Of a stretch of 61,870 bases of DNA, positions 49,204-57,707 are shown in pieces. The DNA lies in assembly GCA_946480825.1 (NCBI GenBank), contig CAMLLG010000018.1, forward strand, positions 1-61,870, written 5' to 3'. The notes below the pieces were generated by a model, which worked only from the letters and a program-made list of their open reading frames with translations, searched no databases and was not told where the DNA came from. This stretch comes from an uncultured Lysobacteraceae bacterium. Its GTDB lineage: Bacteria > Pseudomonadota > Gammaproteobacteria > Xanthomonadales > Xanthomonadaceae. A program made the translations under genes and the position numbers. Position 1 is the stretch's first letter; each line of letters opens with the position of its first letter.

Positions 49204-50529
49204 TTACATGCCCACGCTGCGCGCGCTCTGCTGCTGGGCCGGGGCCTGTTGCGGGTCCGGCACCATCATCGTCGCCAGCGATTGATCGGCCGGCTGCTGC
49301 TTGGCCTGGGCGACGTTCACGGCGATGCGGTCGGCGGATTCGCTGGCGGGATCGCCCTGGTACGCGAAGACCTGTCCGTTCTTGCCGAGCAGGGCGCCGT
49401 CGATGCGTTCCATGCCGCCGTTCTGCGCCTGCAGGGCGGTGGCGGCGGCGACATTGCGCAGCTCGTCGCCTTTCAGGCCGAGGCCATCGACCTTCTTCAA
49501 CGCATCTTCCGCCTGACGATAGAGAGCCGGTTCCGGCGCCGGCGCTTCGACGCTGGGCTTCTTTGGGCTGGAGTCGGTGAACTTCAGGCCGGTGTCGATG
49601 AGCGACTTGTCGAGGCCGATCGACTTCATGTCGATCTTCACTTCCGGCGCGACCGCCTTCGGGTCGGCTTTCTTCGCGTCCGCCAGCGCCCGCTTCTCGG
49701 CATCGTTGATGACGTTGAGCGCCCATTCGCCGTAGTAGTTCGGGTAGTCCTGATTGCCCTTGGTGCCGAGCCGCGCGGAGCTCGGCGGCTGGTCGAAATA
49801 GTGCTTGCCCATCGCCTTCACGTTCTCGGGCGTGGTTTTCATCGTGTTGTCGGCTTCCAGCGTGAGGCCCGGCTTCAGCGCGTAGCTGAACGACGGCGCC
49901 TTGCCGCTGCGTTCGATGAAGTCTTCCATGCGGCCCGGATGGGCGTTGTAGAGTTCCTTCAGCCCGGCCTTCGGGTTGTCCTTCATCACCTGCGAGGCGA
50001 TCGCGTTGAAGCCGCCGATGTGGGCGCCGGCTTCGTCCTCGCGGTAGTTCTGGATCAGGGTCTTCACCGCATTGGTGTAGTCGTGCGGCCCCGGGCCCTT
50101 CGCGATCTTGTCGACGTCCTTGATGAAGGCGTCGGTGGCCTTGTCGCTGACGGTGCTGTTGAACGAGTGCTGGATCTCGTGACCCATCACGAACACCAGC
50201 TCCGCGGCCGCGGCCTTGTCCTTGCCGGCCTTCTTCAGGTAATCCGCCGGCAGTTCGATGGTCTTGGTGTCGGGGCTGTAGGTGCCGCCGGCGTTCGCGC
50301 CGGCAGGCAGCACGTCGAACTTCTCCAGATGCCCCTTCTGCACCGAGTCGAGGATGCGGGCCTTCAGGTCCGGGGACTGGTCGAGCAGCGCGCGCAGGTT
50401 CTTGCCGGGCGTTTCGGTCTTGTTGTCGTGGGCTTTCTCGAAATCGGAGAGGATCTTCTCCAGCTTCGTTTCCGCGGCCTTCTTGTCTTCGGCCATTTTT
50501 TTCAGGACGTCTTCGGGAATGGCGGCCAT
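49204..50529 (-). CDS. Putative X-T4SS metallopeptidase effector (HEIQH plus XVIPCD-like domain)
   Basis: 441-residue protein. An N-terminal helical region is followed by a zinc-peptidase core: FVMGHEIQHSF (His117, Glu118, His121) with a downstream REDEAGAH (Glu164 or Glu166) as plausible third ligand. From about residue 333 the XVIPCD pattern appears: EPALYRQAEDALKKVDGLGL, LRNVAAATALQAQNGGMERID, NGQVFAYQGDPASESADRIAVNV, AKQQPADQSLATM, then a Gln-rich end. It is predicted to be injected by the X-T4SS and to cleave a protein or peptide in the rival cell. The gene directly upstream should encode its immunity protein. Confidence 0.75.
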   Translation of the reverse strand: MAAIPEDVLKKMAEDKKAAETKLEKILSDFEKAHDNKTETPGKNLRALLDQSPDLKARILDSVQKGHLEKFDVLPAGANAGGTYSPDTKTIELPADYLKKAGKDKAAAAELVFVMGHEIQHSFNSTVSDKATDAFIKDVDKIAKGPGPHDYTNAVKTLIQNYREDEAGAHIGGFNAIASQVMKDNPKAGLKELYNAHPGRMEDFIERSGKAPSFSYALKPGLTLEADNTMKTTPENVKAMGKHYFDQPPSSARLGTKGNQDYPNYYGEWALNVINDAEKRALADAKKADPKAVAPEVKIDMKSIGLDKSLIDTGLKFTDSSPKKPSVEAPAPEPALYRQAEDALKKVDGLGLKGDELRNVAAATALQAQNGGMERIDGALLGKNGQVFAYQGDPASESADRIAVNVAQAKQQPADQSLATMMVPDPQQAPAQQQSARSVGM

Positions 50530-50540
50530 GTCGGTATCCC

Positions 50541-51026
50541 TCAGGCGTTGATGATGAGTTTGGAAACGCAGGCGTGGTCCGCCTTGGCGTCGTTTTCGCC
50601 GCGCACGTAGATCTGCACGGACACGTCTTCGCGCGAGAAGTCCCAGTAGAGGACGCGGTCGTGCGGGCCGCGGGTCGCCTTCGAGCGGAAGCCGGCGGCT
50701 TCCAGCGCGGCGGCGTAGTCGTCGAAATCGAGCGCGCAGATCGGCGCCATGTCGGCGTTGGCGCGGCTTTCGTCGTCGAAGGAGAACATGATCCGCGACG
50801 GCCTGCGATCGCCTTCGGGCAGCGAGACCAGGTTGTAGGCCCAGTCGTCGGTGAGCTGGCCGCTGAAGCCGTATTCGTTGGCGTCGTCGGGATTGAACTG
50901 GACCGGAATGCCGGTGAGCTGTTCGATGCGCGCCGGGGCGATATCGTTCGGGCCGCGCACGTTTTCTGCGAGTTGCAGGACGCGGCGGCCGATGTCCTCG
51001 GCGTTGGTGGGCAATGGCTGCGACAT
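50541..51026 (-). CDS. Putative immunity protein of the metallopeptidase effector
   Basis: 161-residue protein without an obvious signal peptide: MSQPLPTNAEDIGRRVLQLAENVRG, followed by acidic and aromatic stretches (WAYNLVSLPEGDRRPS, FDDYAAALEAAGF, RVLYWDFSREDVSVQIYVRGE). I do not recognise its family. The claim of immunity rests on context: it ends 11 bp before the effector start on the same strand, as X-Tfi genes usually do relative to their X-Tfe. The lack of a signal peptide would mean protection in the cytoplasm; this would need testing. Confidence 0.6.
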   Translation of the reverse strand: MSQPLPTNAEDIGRRVLQLAENVRGPNDIAPARIEQLTGIPVQFNPDDANEYGFSGQLTDDWAYNLVSLPEGDRRPSRIMFSFDDESRANADMAPICALDFDDYAAALEAAGFRSKATRGPHDRVLYWDFSREDVSVQIYVRGENDAKADHACVSKLIINA

Positions 51027-51180
51027 GGGAAATACCCGTATGCGAAATGAAAAAGGGGGAGCGCGATCGCGCGAGGCGCGGATGCGCGCGCCGGGCGGAA
51101 AGCGGGGCGCATCGGAAGAAACGACGAATCCCGTGGCCGGCGGCCATGGCGGCCCGCGTGCGTCCCGGAAGCCGGGCGGC

Positions 51181-53022
51181 TCAGAACATCAGATTCACCA
51201 CCAGCACCACGATGCCGGTGTAGAGCAGGCTCAGCGGGCCGCCGACCTTCCACAGTTCCTTCGCGGTGTAACCTGCGGGCCCGGTGATCATCGACATCAC
51301 CGGATTGGACGCGGTCATGAAATTGTTCGAGGCCGACAGCGCCACGATCAGCGCGAACGCGGTCGGGTCGCTGCCGGCGGCGAGCGCGAGGTTGATCGCG
51401 ATCGGCACCATCACGATCGTGGCGCCGACGTGGCTGATCACCAGCGAGAACGCAGTGGTGAGCAGGCCGACAGAAATTTCGATCAGCCAATGCGGCGTGC
51501 CTTCCGGCAGGCGGTCCAGCGTGTGCGCGGCGACCCAGGCCGCGGCGCCGCTGGAATCCATCGCCCAGCCCAGCGGAATGAGACAGGCCATCAGGAACAC
51601 GGTCTTCCAGTTGATCGCGGCGTAGGCCTCGTCCATCTTCAGCACGCCGGTGATCAGCATGCCGGCGACGCCGGTCATCAGCGCCAGCGACGCGGGAATG
51701 CGCGAGGACAGCGCGATCAGCATGGTGATCGCGAAGATCGTCATCGCGATCTTGAATTTGTGCGGCCGCTGCTCCGCCTTCGGATAGTCGGTGACGGGCA
51801 CGAAGTCGCGGTTGCTCGCGGCCTGCGCCAGATCGGTCCAGATGCTGTGCAGCACCAGCAGATCGCCGGCGCGCAGCGGCTGTTCGCGCACGTTCTCGCG
51901 CAGCACCTGCTTGTCGCGATTGATCGCGAGCAGGCGCAGGTTGTGCTGGCGGCGCAGTTTCAGCTGGGTCGCGGTCTTGCCGATGAAGGTCGAGGTGGGC
52001 GGGATCACCGCTTCGGAAATGCCGGCGCGCGCGGGATTGAACAGATCGGCGAACTCGCGCAGGCGCGCGCTCATGCGCAGGAAGCGGTTCTGGGCGAAAT
52101 CGGCGATCGCCGGCCGCGCGCCCATCACGCCGAGCACGCTGCCGACCCAGATGCGCGCGTCGCCCGGCGGCGCCAGCCGCGATTCGTTGCCGGTCTTCAA
52201 CGCCAGGATCACCGGCGCGTCGTGCAGATCTTCGGTCTCGCGCAACGACATGCCCACCAGCGGGCTGTCGGCGGTGACGGTGAGTTCGTAGACCTCGCCG
52301 TCGATGCCGTAGGCGGTCGCGAAATAGGTTTCGGTGCGCGCCGGGGTGACGCCGGCGTCGGCGGCGTTCTCGTGCAGGCGCTGGCTGCCGAAGAAATGGA
52401 AATACGCCAATCCCGCGGCCAGCAGCGCCAGACCGATCGGCAGCGGCGCGAACATCGGCAGCGGTTTGAGCGTCATCAGGCCCGAGGGCAGGCTGTTGTT
52501 GGCCGAGACCAGCAGATCGTTGAGCAGGATCAGCGGCGAGTTGCCGACCATGGTCAGGCCGCCGCCCATCACGATCGCCGCCGCGATCGGCAGCAGCAGC
52601 CGCGACAGCGGCAGGCCGGTGCGCGAGGACAGCCGCGAGGCCACCGGCAGGTACAGCGCCATCACCGACGGATTCTGCATGACCGACGAGTTCAATCCCG
52701 CGATCGCCGAGGTGAACAGGATCAGGCGCTGTTCGATGCCGTTCGCGCGCCGAAGCAGCCACGCGGCGAGGCGGTTCAGCGCACCGGTGCGGTCGAGGCC
52801 GGCGCCGAGGATCATGGTCGCGATCACGCTGATCACCGCGTTGCCCGCGAGGCCGTTGTAGAGGTCTTCGCGCGGCACCAGCCCGGTCAGGCCCAGCAGC
52901 ACCAGCACCACCAGCGCGACCACGTCGGCGCGGATGCGCTCGAACAGGAACAGCACCATCGTCAGCACCGTCAGCCCGAGGACGAGCTGCATGTCGCTGG
53001 TGAGGGTGAGCGCGTTCTCCAT
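51181..53022 (-). CDS. SLC13-type permease with two RCK_C (TrkA-C) domains
   Basis: 613-residue inner-membrane transporter of the divalent anion/Na+ symporter superfamily. Membrane segments surround a central soluble part (about 205-370) with two TrkA-C-like domains: VYELTVTADSPLVGMSLRETEDL and the second starting EAVIPPTSTFIGKTATQLKLRR. Transporter hallmarks are LNSSVMQNPSVMALYLPVA, MGGGLTMVGNSPLILLND, HVGATIVMVPIAINLAL and SASNNFMTASNPVMSM. The likely substrate is sulfate, a C4-dicarboxylate or phosphate. The start ATG overlaps the trmB stop. Confidence 0.85.
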   Translation of the reverse strand: MENALTLTSDMQLVLGLTVLTMVLFLFERIRADVVALVVLVLLGLTGLVPREDLYNGLAGNAVISVIATMILGAGLDRTGALNRLAAWLLRRANGIEQRLILFTSAIAGLNSSVMQNPSVMALYLPVASRLSSRTGLPLSRLLLPIAAAIVMGGGLTMVGNSPLILLNDLLVSANNSLPSGLMTLKPLPMFAPLPIGLALLAAGLAYFHFFGSQRLHENAADAGVTPARTETYFATAYGIDGEVYELTVTADSPLVGMSLRETEDLHDAPVILALKTGNESRLAPPGDARIWVGSVLGVMGARPAIADFAQNRFLRMSARLREFADLFNPARAGISEAVIPPTSTFIGKTATQLKLRRQHNLRLLAINRDKQVLRENVREQPLRAGDLLVLHSIWTDLAQAASNRDFVPVTDYPKAEQRPHKFKIAMTIFAITMLIALSSRIPASLALMTGVAGMLITGVLKMDEAYAAINWKTVFLMACLIPLGWAMDSSGAAAWVAAHTLDRLPEGTPHWLIEISVGLLTTAFSLVISHVGATIVMVPIAINLALAAGSDPTAFALIVALSASNNFMTASNPVMSMITGPAGYTAKELWKVGGPLSLLYTGIVVLVVNLMF

Positions 53023-53795
53023 CAGTCGGCGGGCTGGTCGTCGTCGGCGGACGTTCTGTCGTACAACAGATCCCACACGCCGTGGCCGAGTTTCTGGCCG
53101 CGCGTCTCGAAATGCGTCTGCGGCCGCCACTCGGGCCGCGGCACCGCGCCGCGCGGGCCGGCGACGTTGCGCAGGCCGGGCGTGGCGTCGAGCACGTCCC
53201 ACATGTGTTCGGCATAGGCCTCCCAGTCGGTGGCCAGGTGCAGGCGACCGCCGATCCGCAGCTTGCTCGCCAGCAGCGCCGCGAAGGCGGGTTGCACCAG
53301 CCGGCGCTTGTTGTGGCGCGCCTTGTGCCAGGGGTCGGGGAAATAGATGCGGACCTCGTCGAGGCTGCCGTCGGCGACTTCGCGCTCCAGCACTTCCACC
53401 GCGTCATGACGATAGACGCGGACATGGTCGCTGGCGTCCGCCGCCAGCCAGTTCAGCAGCCGGCCGACACCGGGCGCATGCACTTCGATACCGATGTAAT
53501 CGCGCGACGTGTCCTGCTTCGCGGCGAAGCGCAGCGCTTCGCCATTGCCGAAACCGATCTCGACCACCCGCGGCGCGACGCGGCCGAACACGGCGTCGTA
53601 ATCGCGGATGCCTGCGCTGTAATCCAGCCCGAAGCGCGGCCACAATTCATCGAACGCGCGCTGCTGCGCGGAGCTGAAGCGCCCCTGGCGCAGCACGAAG
53701 CTGCGGATCTTGCGGTGTCCGGGTTCGACCGTGAAGGGCTGGTCGAGCTCACGCCCCCCATCGGCGTCCTGCGGCGGGCGGGTCGCGCCCGTCAT
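53022..53795 (-). CDS. trmB: tRNA (guanine(46)-N7)-methyltransferase
   Basis: SAM-dependent enzyme making m7G46 in tRNA. The 257-residue protein has the N-terminal [20 protein letters not shown] motif [13 protein letters not shown], the [15 protein letters not shown] strand, and the catalytic signature [23 protein letters not shown]-type overlaps link it to thiG upstream and to the permease gene downstream, forming one transcript. Confidence 0.95.
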   Translation of the reverse strand: MTGATRPPQDADGGRELDQPFTVEPGHRKIRSFVLRQGRFSSAQQRAFDELWPRFGLDYSAGIRDYDAVFGRVAPRVVEIGFGNGEALRFAAKQDTSRDYIGIEVHAPGVGRLLNWLAADASDHVRVYRHDAVEVLEREVADGSLDEVRIYFPDPWHKARHNKRRLVQPAFAALLASKLRIGGRLHLATDWEAYAEHMWDVLDATPGLRNVAGPRGAVPRPEWRPQTHFETRGQKLGHGVWDLLYDRTSADDDQPAD

Positions 53796-54589
53796 CCGAT
53801 CAGCCCATCCACCGGCGACGAGGCCGAGGCGTAGCGCTTGCGCGGGATGCGGCCCGACAGGAAGGCATGGCGGCCGGCTTCGATCGCGAGCTTCATCGCC
53901 AGCGCCATCCGCACCGGGTCCTTCGCACCGGCGATCGCGGTGTTCATCAGCACGCCGTCGCAGCCTAGTTCCATCGCGATGGCGGCATCCGAGGCGGTGC
54001 CGACGCCGGCATCGACCAGGATCGGCACCTTCGCGTTCTCGATGATTTCGAGCAGGTTGTACTTGTTCTGGATGCCGAGGCCCGAGCCGATCGGCGCGGC
54101 CAGCGGCATCACCGCGCAGCAGCCGATCTCTTCGAGGCGCTTGGCCAGAATCGGGTCGTCGCTGGTGTAGACCATCACGTCGAAGCCGTCGGCGACCAGC
54201 GTCTCCGCGGCCTTCAGCGTATGCACCACGTCCGGGAACAGGGTACGGGTGTCGCCCAGCACTTCGAGCTTCACCAGCGTGTGGCCGTCGAGCAGCTCGC
54301 GCGCGAGCCGGCAGGTGCGTACGGCATCGTCGGCGGTGTAACAGCCGGCGGTGTTGGGCAGGATGGTGTAGCGATCGGGCGGCAGCACGTCGAGCAGGTT
54401 CGGCTCGTCCGGCGTCTGGCCGATATTCGTGCGGCGGATGGCGACGGTGACGATCTCGGCGGCGGCGGCCTCGGTGGCGCGGCGGGTTTCGTCGAGATCC
54501 CTGAATTTGCCGGTACCGGTCAGCAGGCGCGAACGGTAGGTCTTGCCGGCGATGACGAGCGCGTCGTCGTAAGCGTGGGGTGCGGTCAT
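53792..54589 (-). CDS. thiG: Thiazole synthase
   Basis: Forms the thiazole phosphate ring of thiamine from DXP, dehydroglycine and ThiS thiocarboxylate. The 265-residue TIM-barrel protein starts [27 protein letters not shown]; the Schiff-base Lys is in [11 protein letters not shown], and [34 protein letters not shown] and [25 protein letters not shown] are diagnostic. thiS is encoded upstream with a 172-bp gap. The start was set at 54589, since the upstream extension lacks family character. Confidence 0.96.
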   Translation of the reverse strand: MTAPHAYDDALVIAGKTYRSRLLTGTGKFRDLDETRRATEAAAAEIVTVAIRRTNIGQTPDEPNLLDVLPPDRYTILPNTAGCYTADDAVRTCRLARELLDGHTLVKLEVLGDTRTLFPDVVHTLKAAETLVADGFDVMVYTSDDPILAKRLEEIGCCAVMPLAAPIGSGLGIQNKYNLLEIIENAKVPILVDAGVGTASDAAIAMELGCDGVLMNTAIAGAKDPVRMALAMKLAIEAGRHAFLSGRIPRKRYASASSPVDGLIG

Positions 54590-54761
54590 CTCAGGATTAT
54601 CGCCCATCGCTGCGTCGAGCGGACGCTTCGGCAGTTGCAGTCCGTCCCTCTGGTGAAAAGTAGATGGCACGCTCCAGGCGCGACGCAAGTCGCGACAAAC
54701 CATGGCAGCGCCTTCCGAAGCCGGGCCCGGCGTTGCCCCGGCATCGGCCAGGTGCGTTCTC

Positions 54762-54962
54762 TCACCCGCCTCCCAGAGCATGCACGATCTCGACCACATC
54801 GCCCTCGGCGAGCGGGTGATCGGCGTGGCGGCCGCGGGGAATGATCGCGCCGTTCACCTCCACCGCCACCCGGCGGCCGGCCAGGCCCCGGGCGACGAGC
54901 AGTTCTGCGAGGGTGCAGGCAGCGGGCAGGGCGAGCGGCTCGCCGTTCAGTCGGATGTGCAT
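54762..54962 (-). CDS. thiS: Sulfur carrier protein ThiS
   Basis: 66-residue ubiquitin-like sulfur carrier ending in the obligatory C-terminal Gly-Gly (HALGGG). The strand [13 protein letters not shown] and the segment [29 protein letters not shown] are typical. It delivers thiocarboxylate sulfur to ThiG. Three 12-bp tandem repeats lie immediately upstream (54970-55005). No thiamine-pyrophosphate riboswitch is recognised in the leader. Confidence 0.95.
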   Translation of the reverse strand: MHIRLNGEPLALPAACTLAELLVARGLAGRRVAVEVNGAIIPRGRHADHPLAEGDVVEIVHALGGG

Positions 54963-54969
54963 GCGCCAA

Positions 54970-55005
54970 TTCTAGTGCGCGTTCTAGTGCGTGTTCTGGT
55001 GCGTG
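54970..55005. repeat. Three 12-bp tandem repeats upstream of thiS
   Basis: The units ttctagtgcgcg, ttctagtgcgtg and ttctggtgcgtg lie head to tail, starting 8 bp before the thiS start. They fall in the 221-bp region shared by the divergent thiS and autotransporter genes, followed by a large hairpin (about 55011-55049, cgggacggcc and ggccgtccgg). Confidence 0.7.
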
Positions 55006-55183
55006 GATTCCGGGACGGCCTACCGCCGCGGGCGGCGGGGGCCGTCCGGGCATGCCCTGTCACACTTGAGTCACGAAAGCCTTCGTGAAACGATGCCGCC
55101 ACCATCCGGCGCCGTATCGCACAGAGCGCCGTGGGTTTTCCGTATTTTCGTCCAGTTTTTCCACCAGTCCGGGAGTGGGATCC

Positions 55184-57037
55184 ATGTCGTTCAACCGTGG
55201 GGCCAAGCGGCCCATCCGCAATCTTCTTTCCGTCGCCGTGCTCGCGGCGACCGCCGCGATCGCCGCGCCGGCTTCCGCCGCCGGTCCGTATTCGCAGACC
55301 GTGTTCTTCGGCGACAGCCTGACCGACAGCGGCTTCTTCCGCCCACTGCTGCCGGCGAGCGTCCGTCCGGTCACCGGCCAGTTCACCACCAACCCGGGCT
55401 TCGTCTGGTCGCAGTACCTCGCCGACTTCTACGGCACCCGCGCCGATCCCAACGGCAACGGCCAGACCGGCACCAACTACGCCGCCGGCGGCGCCCGTGT
55501 CGGCACCAACAGTACCGGTGCGCTGGGTCCGATTCCGTCGCTGGCCACCCAGACCACCAATTACCTCGCCGCCAACGGCGGCCGCGCCGACAGCCGCGCG
55601 CTGTACACGGTGTGGGGCGGCGCGAACGACCTGTTCGCCATCACCAACGCCGGTGCCGATCCGACCACCACCATCGGCTCGGCCGTCACCGCGCAGATCG
55701 GCATCGTCGGCACCCTGCAGAACGCCGGCGCCCGCTACATCCTGGTCCCGACCATTCCGGACCTCGGCATCACCCCGGCGTTCCGCGCCCTTGGCCCGGC
55801 CGCGCAGGCCTCGGGCACCGCGCTGACCGTCAACTACAACACCGCATTGTTCGGCGGCCTCGCCACCAACAACCTGCGCGTGATCCCGATCGATACCTTC
55901 ACGCTGATCCGCGAGATCACCGCGAACCCGGCCGCCTACGGTTTCGCCAACATCACCGGCACCGCCTGCCAGCCGCAGATCACCGCGAACTCGCTGACCT
56001 GCAACCCGACCAGCTACGTCACCCCGGATGCGCCGAACAGCTACCTGTTCGCCGACGGTGTGCACCCGACCAGCCGCGCGCACCAGATCCTGGCGCAGTA
56101 CGTGGTGTCGGTGCTCGAAGCGCCGCGCCAGAACCAGATCCTCGGCCACTCGGCCGGCGTGATCGGCCGCGCCCGCGCCGACCGCGTGTCCTCGCATCTC
56201 GCCGGCAAGCCGGCCGGCGACGGCATGCGCTGGTGGGTGGACGCCCGTGGCGACTTCCAGCGCTACGAAAGCGGCGATCTGTACGATGGCGTCGGCCCGG
56301 CCGTCACCGGCGGCGTCGACTGGACCAGCGGCAATTTCGTCTACGGTGCGTTCGGCGGCTTCGGCCGCAACTTCCAGAGCTTCGGCCAGCGTCGCGGCGA
56401 CTTCGAGCAGCTCGACGCCACCATCGGCGGCTTCGGCGGCTGGTACGGCGAGCGCTTCTGGGCCAACGCCCAGCTGAGCTACACGCAGCTGCGCTACGAC
56501 GTGGACCGCGAAATCTGGCTCGGCCCGGCCAAGCGCAGCCACAGCGGCTCGCCGGACGGCGACAACCTCACGTTCGGCGTCAGCGCCGGCATGAACTTCC
56601 AGCGCGAACAGCTCACCCATGGCCCGGTGGCCAGCGTGCTGGTGCAGCGCATCGACATCGACGGCTACGCCGAAGACCAGCCGACCCTGGCGACTTCGCT
56701 GGCCTACTCGGATCAGAGCTACGACTCGGTGATCACCAGCCTCGGCTGGCAGGCCAGCTACAAGATCAACGATCACCTTGCCCCTTATACCCGCGTGACC
56801 TGGGACAAGGAACACGAGGATGCCCCGCGCGAAGTCTTCGCCCGCGCGCAGTCGATCGCCGGCAGTCTGCCTTACGCCGTCCCGGGCCTGGAGTTCGACG
56901 ACAGCTACGTCACCGTGGTGTTGGGCGCCCGCACCGAACTGTTCGGCCTCGACGCCGACATCGGCGCCAGCGTCGGCGCCGCGCAGGGCAACGGCAACGA
57001 CGCCACCCTGTTCGCCACCTTCGGCAAGAAGTTCTGA
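55184..57037 (+). CDS. GDSL-type autotransporter esterase (EstA-like)
   Basis: 617-residue type V secreted esterase. Signal peptide MSFNRGAKRPIRNLLSVAVL to cleavage near ASAAG. The passenger has the GDSL block FFGDSLTDSGFF, GTNYAAGGARVGTN, VWGGANDLFAI (block III) and the Asp/His block DGVHPTSRAHQIL. From about residue 350 the sequence becomes an alternating beta-barrel domain (MRWWVDARGDFQRYESG and VYGAFGGFGRNFQ) and ends with ATFGKKF, the autotransporter terminal Phe. It should hydrolyse lipids or rhamnolipid-like esters at the cell surface. The ATG at 55184 was chosen by the signal peptide. Confidence 0.92.
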   Translation: MSFNRGAKRPIRNLLSVAVLAATAAIAAPASAAGPYSQTVFFGDSLTDSGFFRPLLPASVRPVTGQFTTNPGFVWSQYLADFYGTRADPNGNGQTGTNYAAGGARVGTNSTGALGPIPSLATQTTNYLAANGGRADSRALYTVWGGANDLFAITNAGADPTTTIGSAVTAQIGIVGTLQNAGARYILVPTIPDLGITPAFRALGPAAQASGTALTVNYNTALFGGLATNNLRVIPIDTFTLIREITANPAAYGFANITGTACQPQITANSLTCNPTSYVTPDAPNSYLFADGVHPTSRAHQILAQYVVSVLEAPRQNQILGHSAGVIGRARADRVSSHLAGKPAGDGMRWWVDARGDFQRYESGDLYDGVGPAVTGGVDWTSGNFVYGAFGGFGRNFQSFGQRRGDFEQLDATIGGFGGWYGERFWANAQLSYTQLRYDVDREIWLGPAKRSHSGSPDGDNLTFGVSAGMNFQREQLTHGPVASVLVQRIDIDGYAEDQPTLATSLAYSDQSYDSVITSLGWQASYKINDHLAPYTRVTWDKEHEDAPREVFARAQSIAGSLPYAVPGLEFDDSYVTVVLGARTELFGLDADIGASVGAAQGNGNDATLFATFGKKF

Positions 57038-57108
57038 TGCCATCGGGCGCCGGCCCGGGCCACGCCCGGTTCCCGGCGCCCACCGCACCCGCTACACTGG
57101 GTGCGTTC

Positions 57109-57182
57109 GCGGGTGTAGTTCAATGGTAGAACTGCAGCTTCCCAAGCTGCTAGCGTGGGTTCGATTCCCATCACCCGCTCCA
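57109..57182 (+). tRNA. tRNA-Gly (anticodon CCC)
   Basis: A 74-nt cloverleaf. The acceptor stem GCGGGTG pairs with CACCCGC and is followed by T and an encoded CCA. The anticodon arm GCAGC/GCTGC closes the loop TTCCCAA with anticodon CCC, and the T-arm carries GGTTCGATTCC. It lies directly upstream of the zeta-toxin effector locus. Confidence 0.93.
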
Positions 57183-57189
57183 GATTCCG

Positions 57190-57226
57190 CAACGGCGACC
57201 CTGCAAGGGGTCGCCGTTGTCGTTTT
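57190..57226 (+). terminator. Terminator after tRNA-Gly
   Basis: A perfect 12-bp stem (caacggcgaccc/gggtcgccgttg, 57190-57201 and 57208-57219) with a 6-nt loop is followed by tcgtttt. It begins 7 bp after the tRNA end. Confidence 0.85.
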
Positions 57227-57323
57227 GGGGTCCCGGGCAGCTCCTTGCACCCTCCGTGCGACGGATGCCAAAGTCACCTCGCCCCTCCCAGAGCCCAGAG
57301 GGGTTACACGAGGAATCGACGAA

Positions 57324-57707
57324 GTGAACGAAACAAAGTCCCCCGCGTTGCTGGCGAACGGCCTGCCGCAACCGCCCATTCCGCAGCGGCTGCAGGAGTT
57401 GCTCAAGGACTATCCGGGCCATCTCGCGTGGATACAGGCCGATCTCAATGATCTGGTCTTGAATCACGCCAAGTCGATCCCGCTGTTCGAACAGGCGATT
57501 TGGGATCTGGAGGGTCGGACCAGCGCTTTCATTCGCGAAGCACAGGCCGAATTGGAGCTTGTGCAGGAGACCGGCGATGCCGAGGCGATTGCGAGGGCTG
57601 AGCTGAAAGAAGAGCTGATGTTCAGTGCCAGAAGTCTGAATGACGGACTGAAGGGTCTTCACGAACTATGGGACTACTTTGAGGAGAACAAGGGATCCTT
57701 CAAATGA
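57324..57707 (+). CDS. Putative immunity/antitoxin protein of the zeta-toxin effector
   Basis: 127-residue, largely alpha-helical soluble protein (LQELLKDYPGHLAWIQADLND, LFEQAIWDLEGRTSAFIREAQAELELVQE, a terminal HELWDYFEENKG). There is no signal peptide. The GTG start at 57324 with an AGGA upstream is inferred. The last four bases overlap the effector start (ATGA), giving the tight coupling expected of an antidote made before the toxin. The helical bundle and acidic surface are consistent with an epsilon-like antitoxin blocking the zeta ATP site; that is inference. DNA is AT-richer than the surroundings. Confidence 0.65.
   Translation: MNETKSPALLANGLPQPPIPQRLQELLKDYPGHLAWIQADLNDLVLNHAKSIPLFEQAIWDLEGRTSAFIREAQAELELVQETGDAEAIARAELKEELMFSARSLNDGLKGLHELWDYFEENKGSFK

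Noticed and set aside
50851..53217. 788-codon + strand frame opposite the SLC13 permease
   Set aside because: Arg/Gln/His-rich antisense shadow of a well-supported transporter gene.
54590..55183. Thiamine pyrophosphate riboswitch near thiS/thiG
   Set aside because: None of the conserved aptamer segments could be recognised on either strand; only a generic GC-rich hairpin is present.
54947..57088. 713-codon reverse frame opposite the autotransporter esterase
   Set aside because: Val/Ala/Gly-rich antisense shadow; the esterase has GDSL motifs and a signal peptide.
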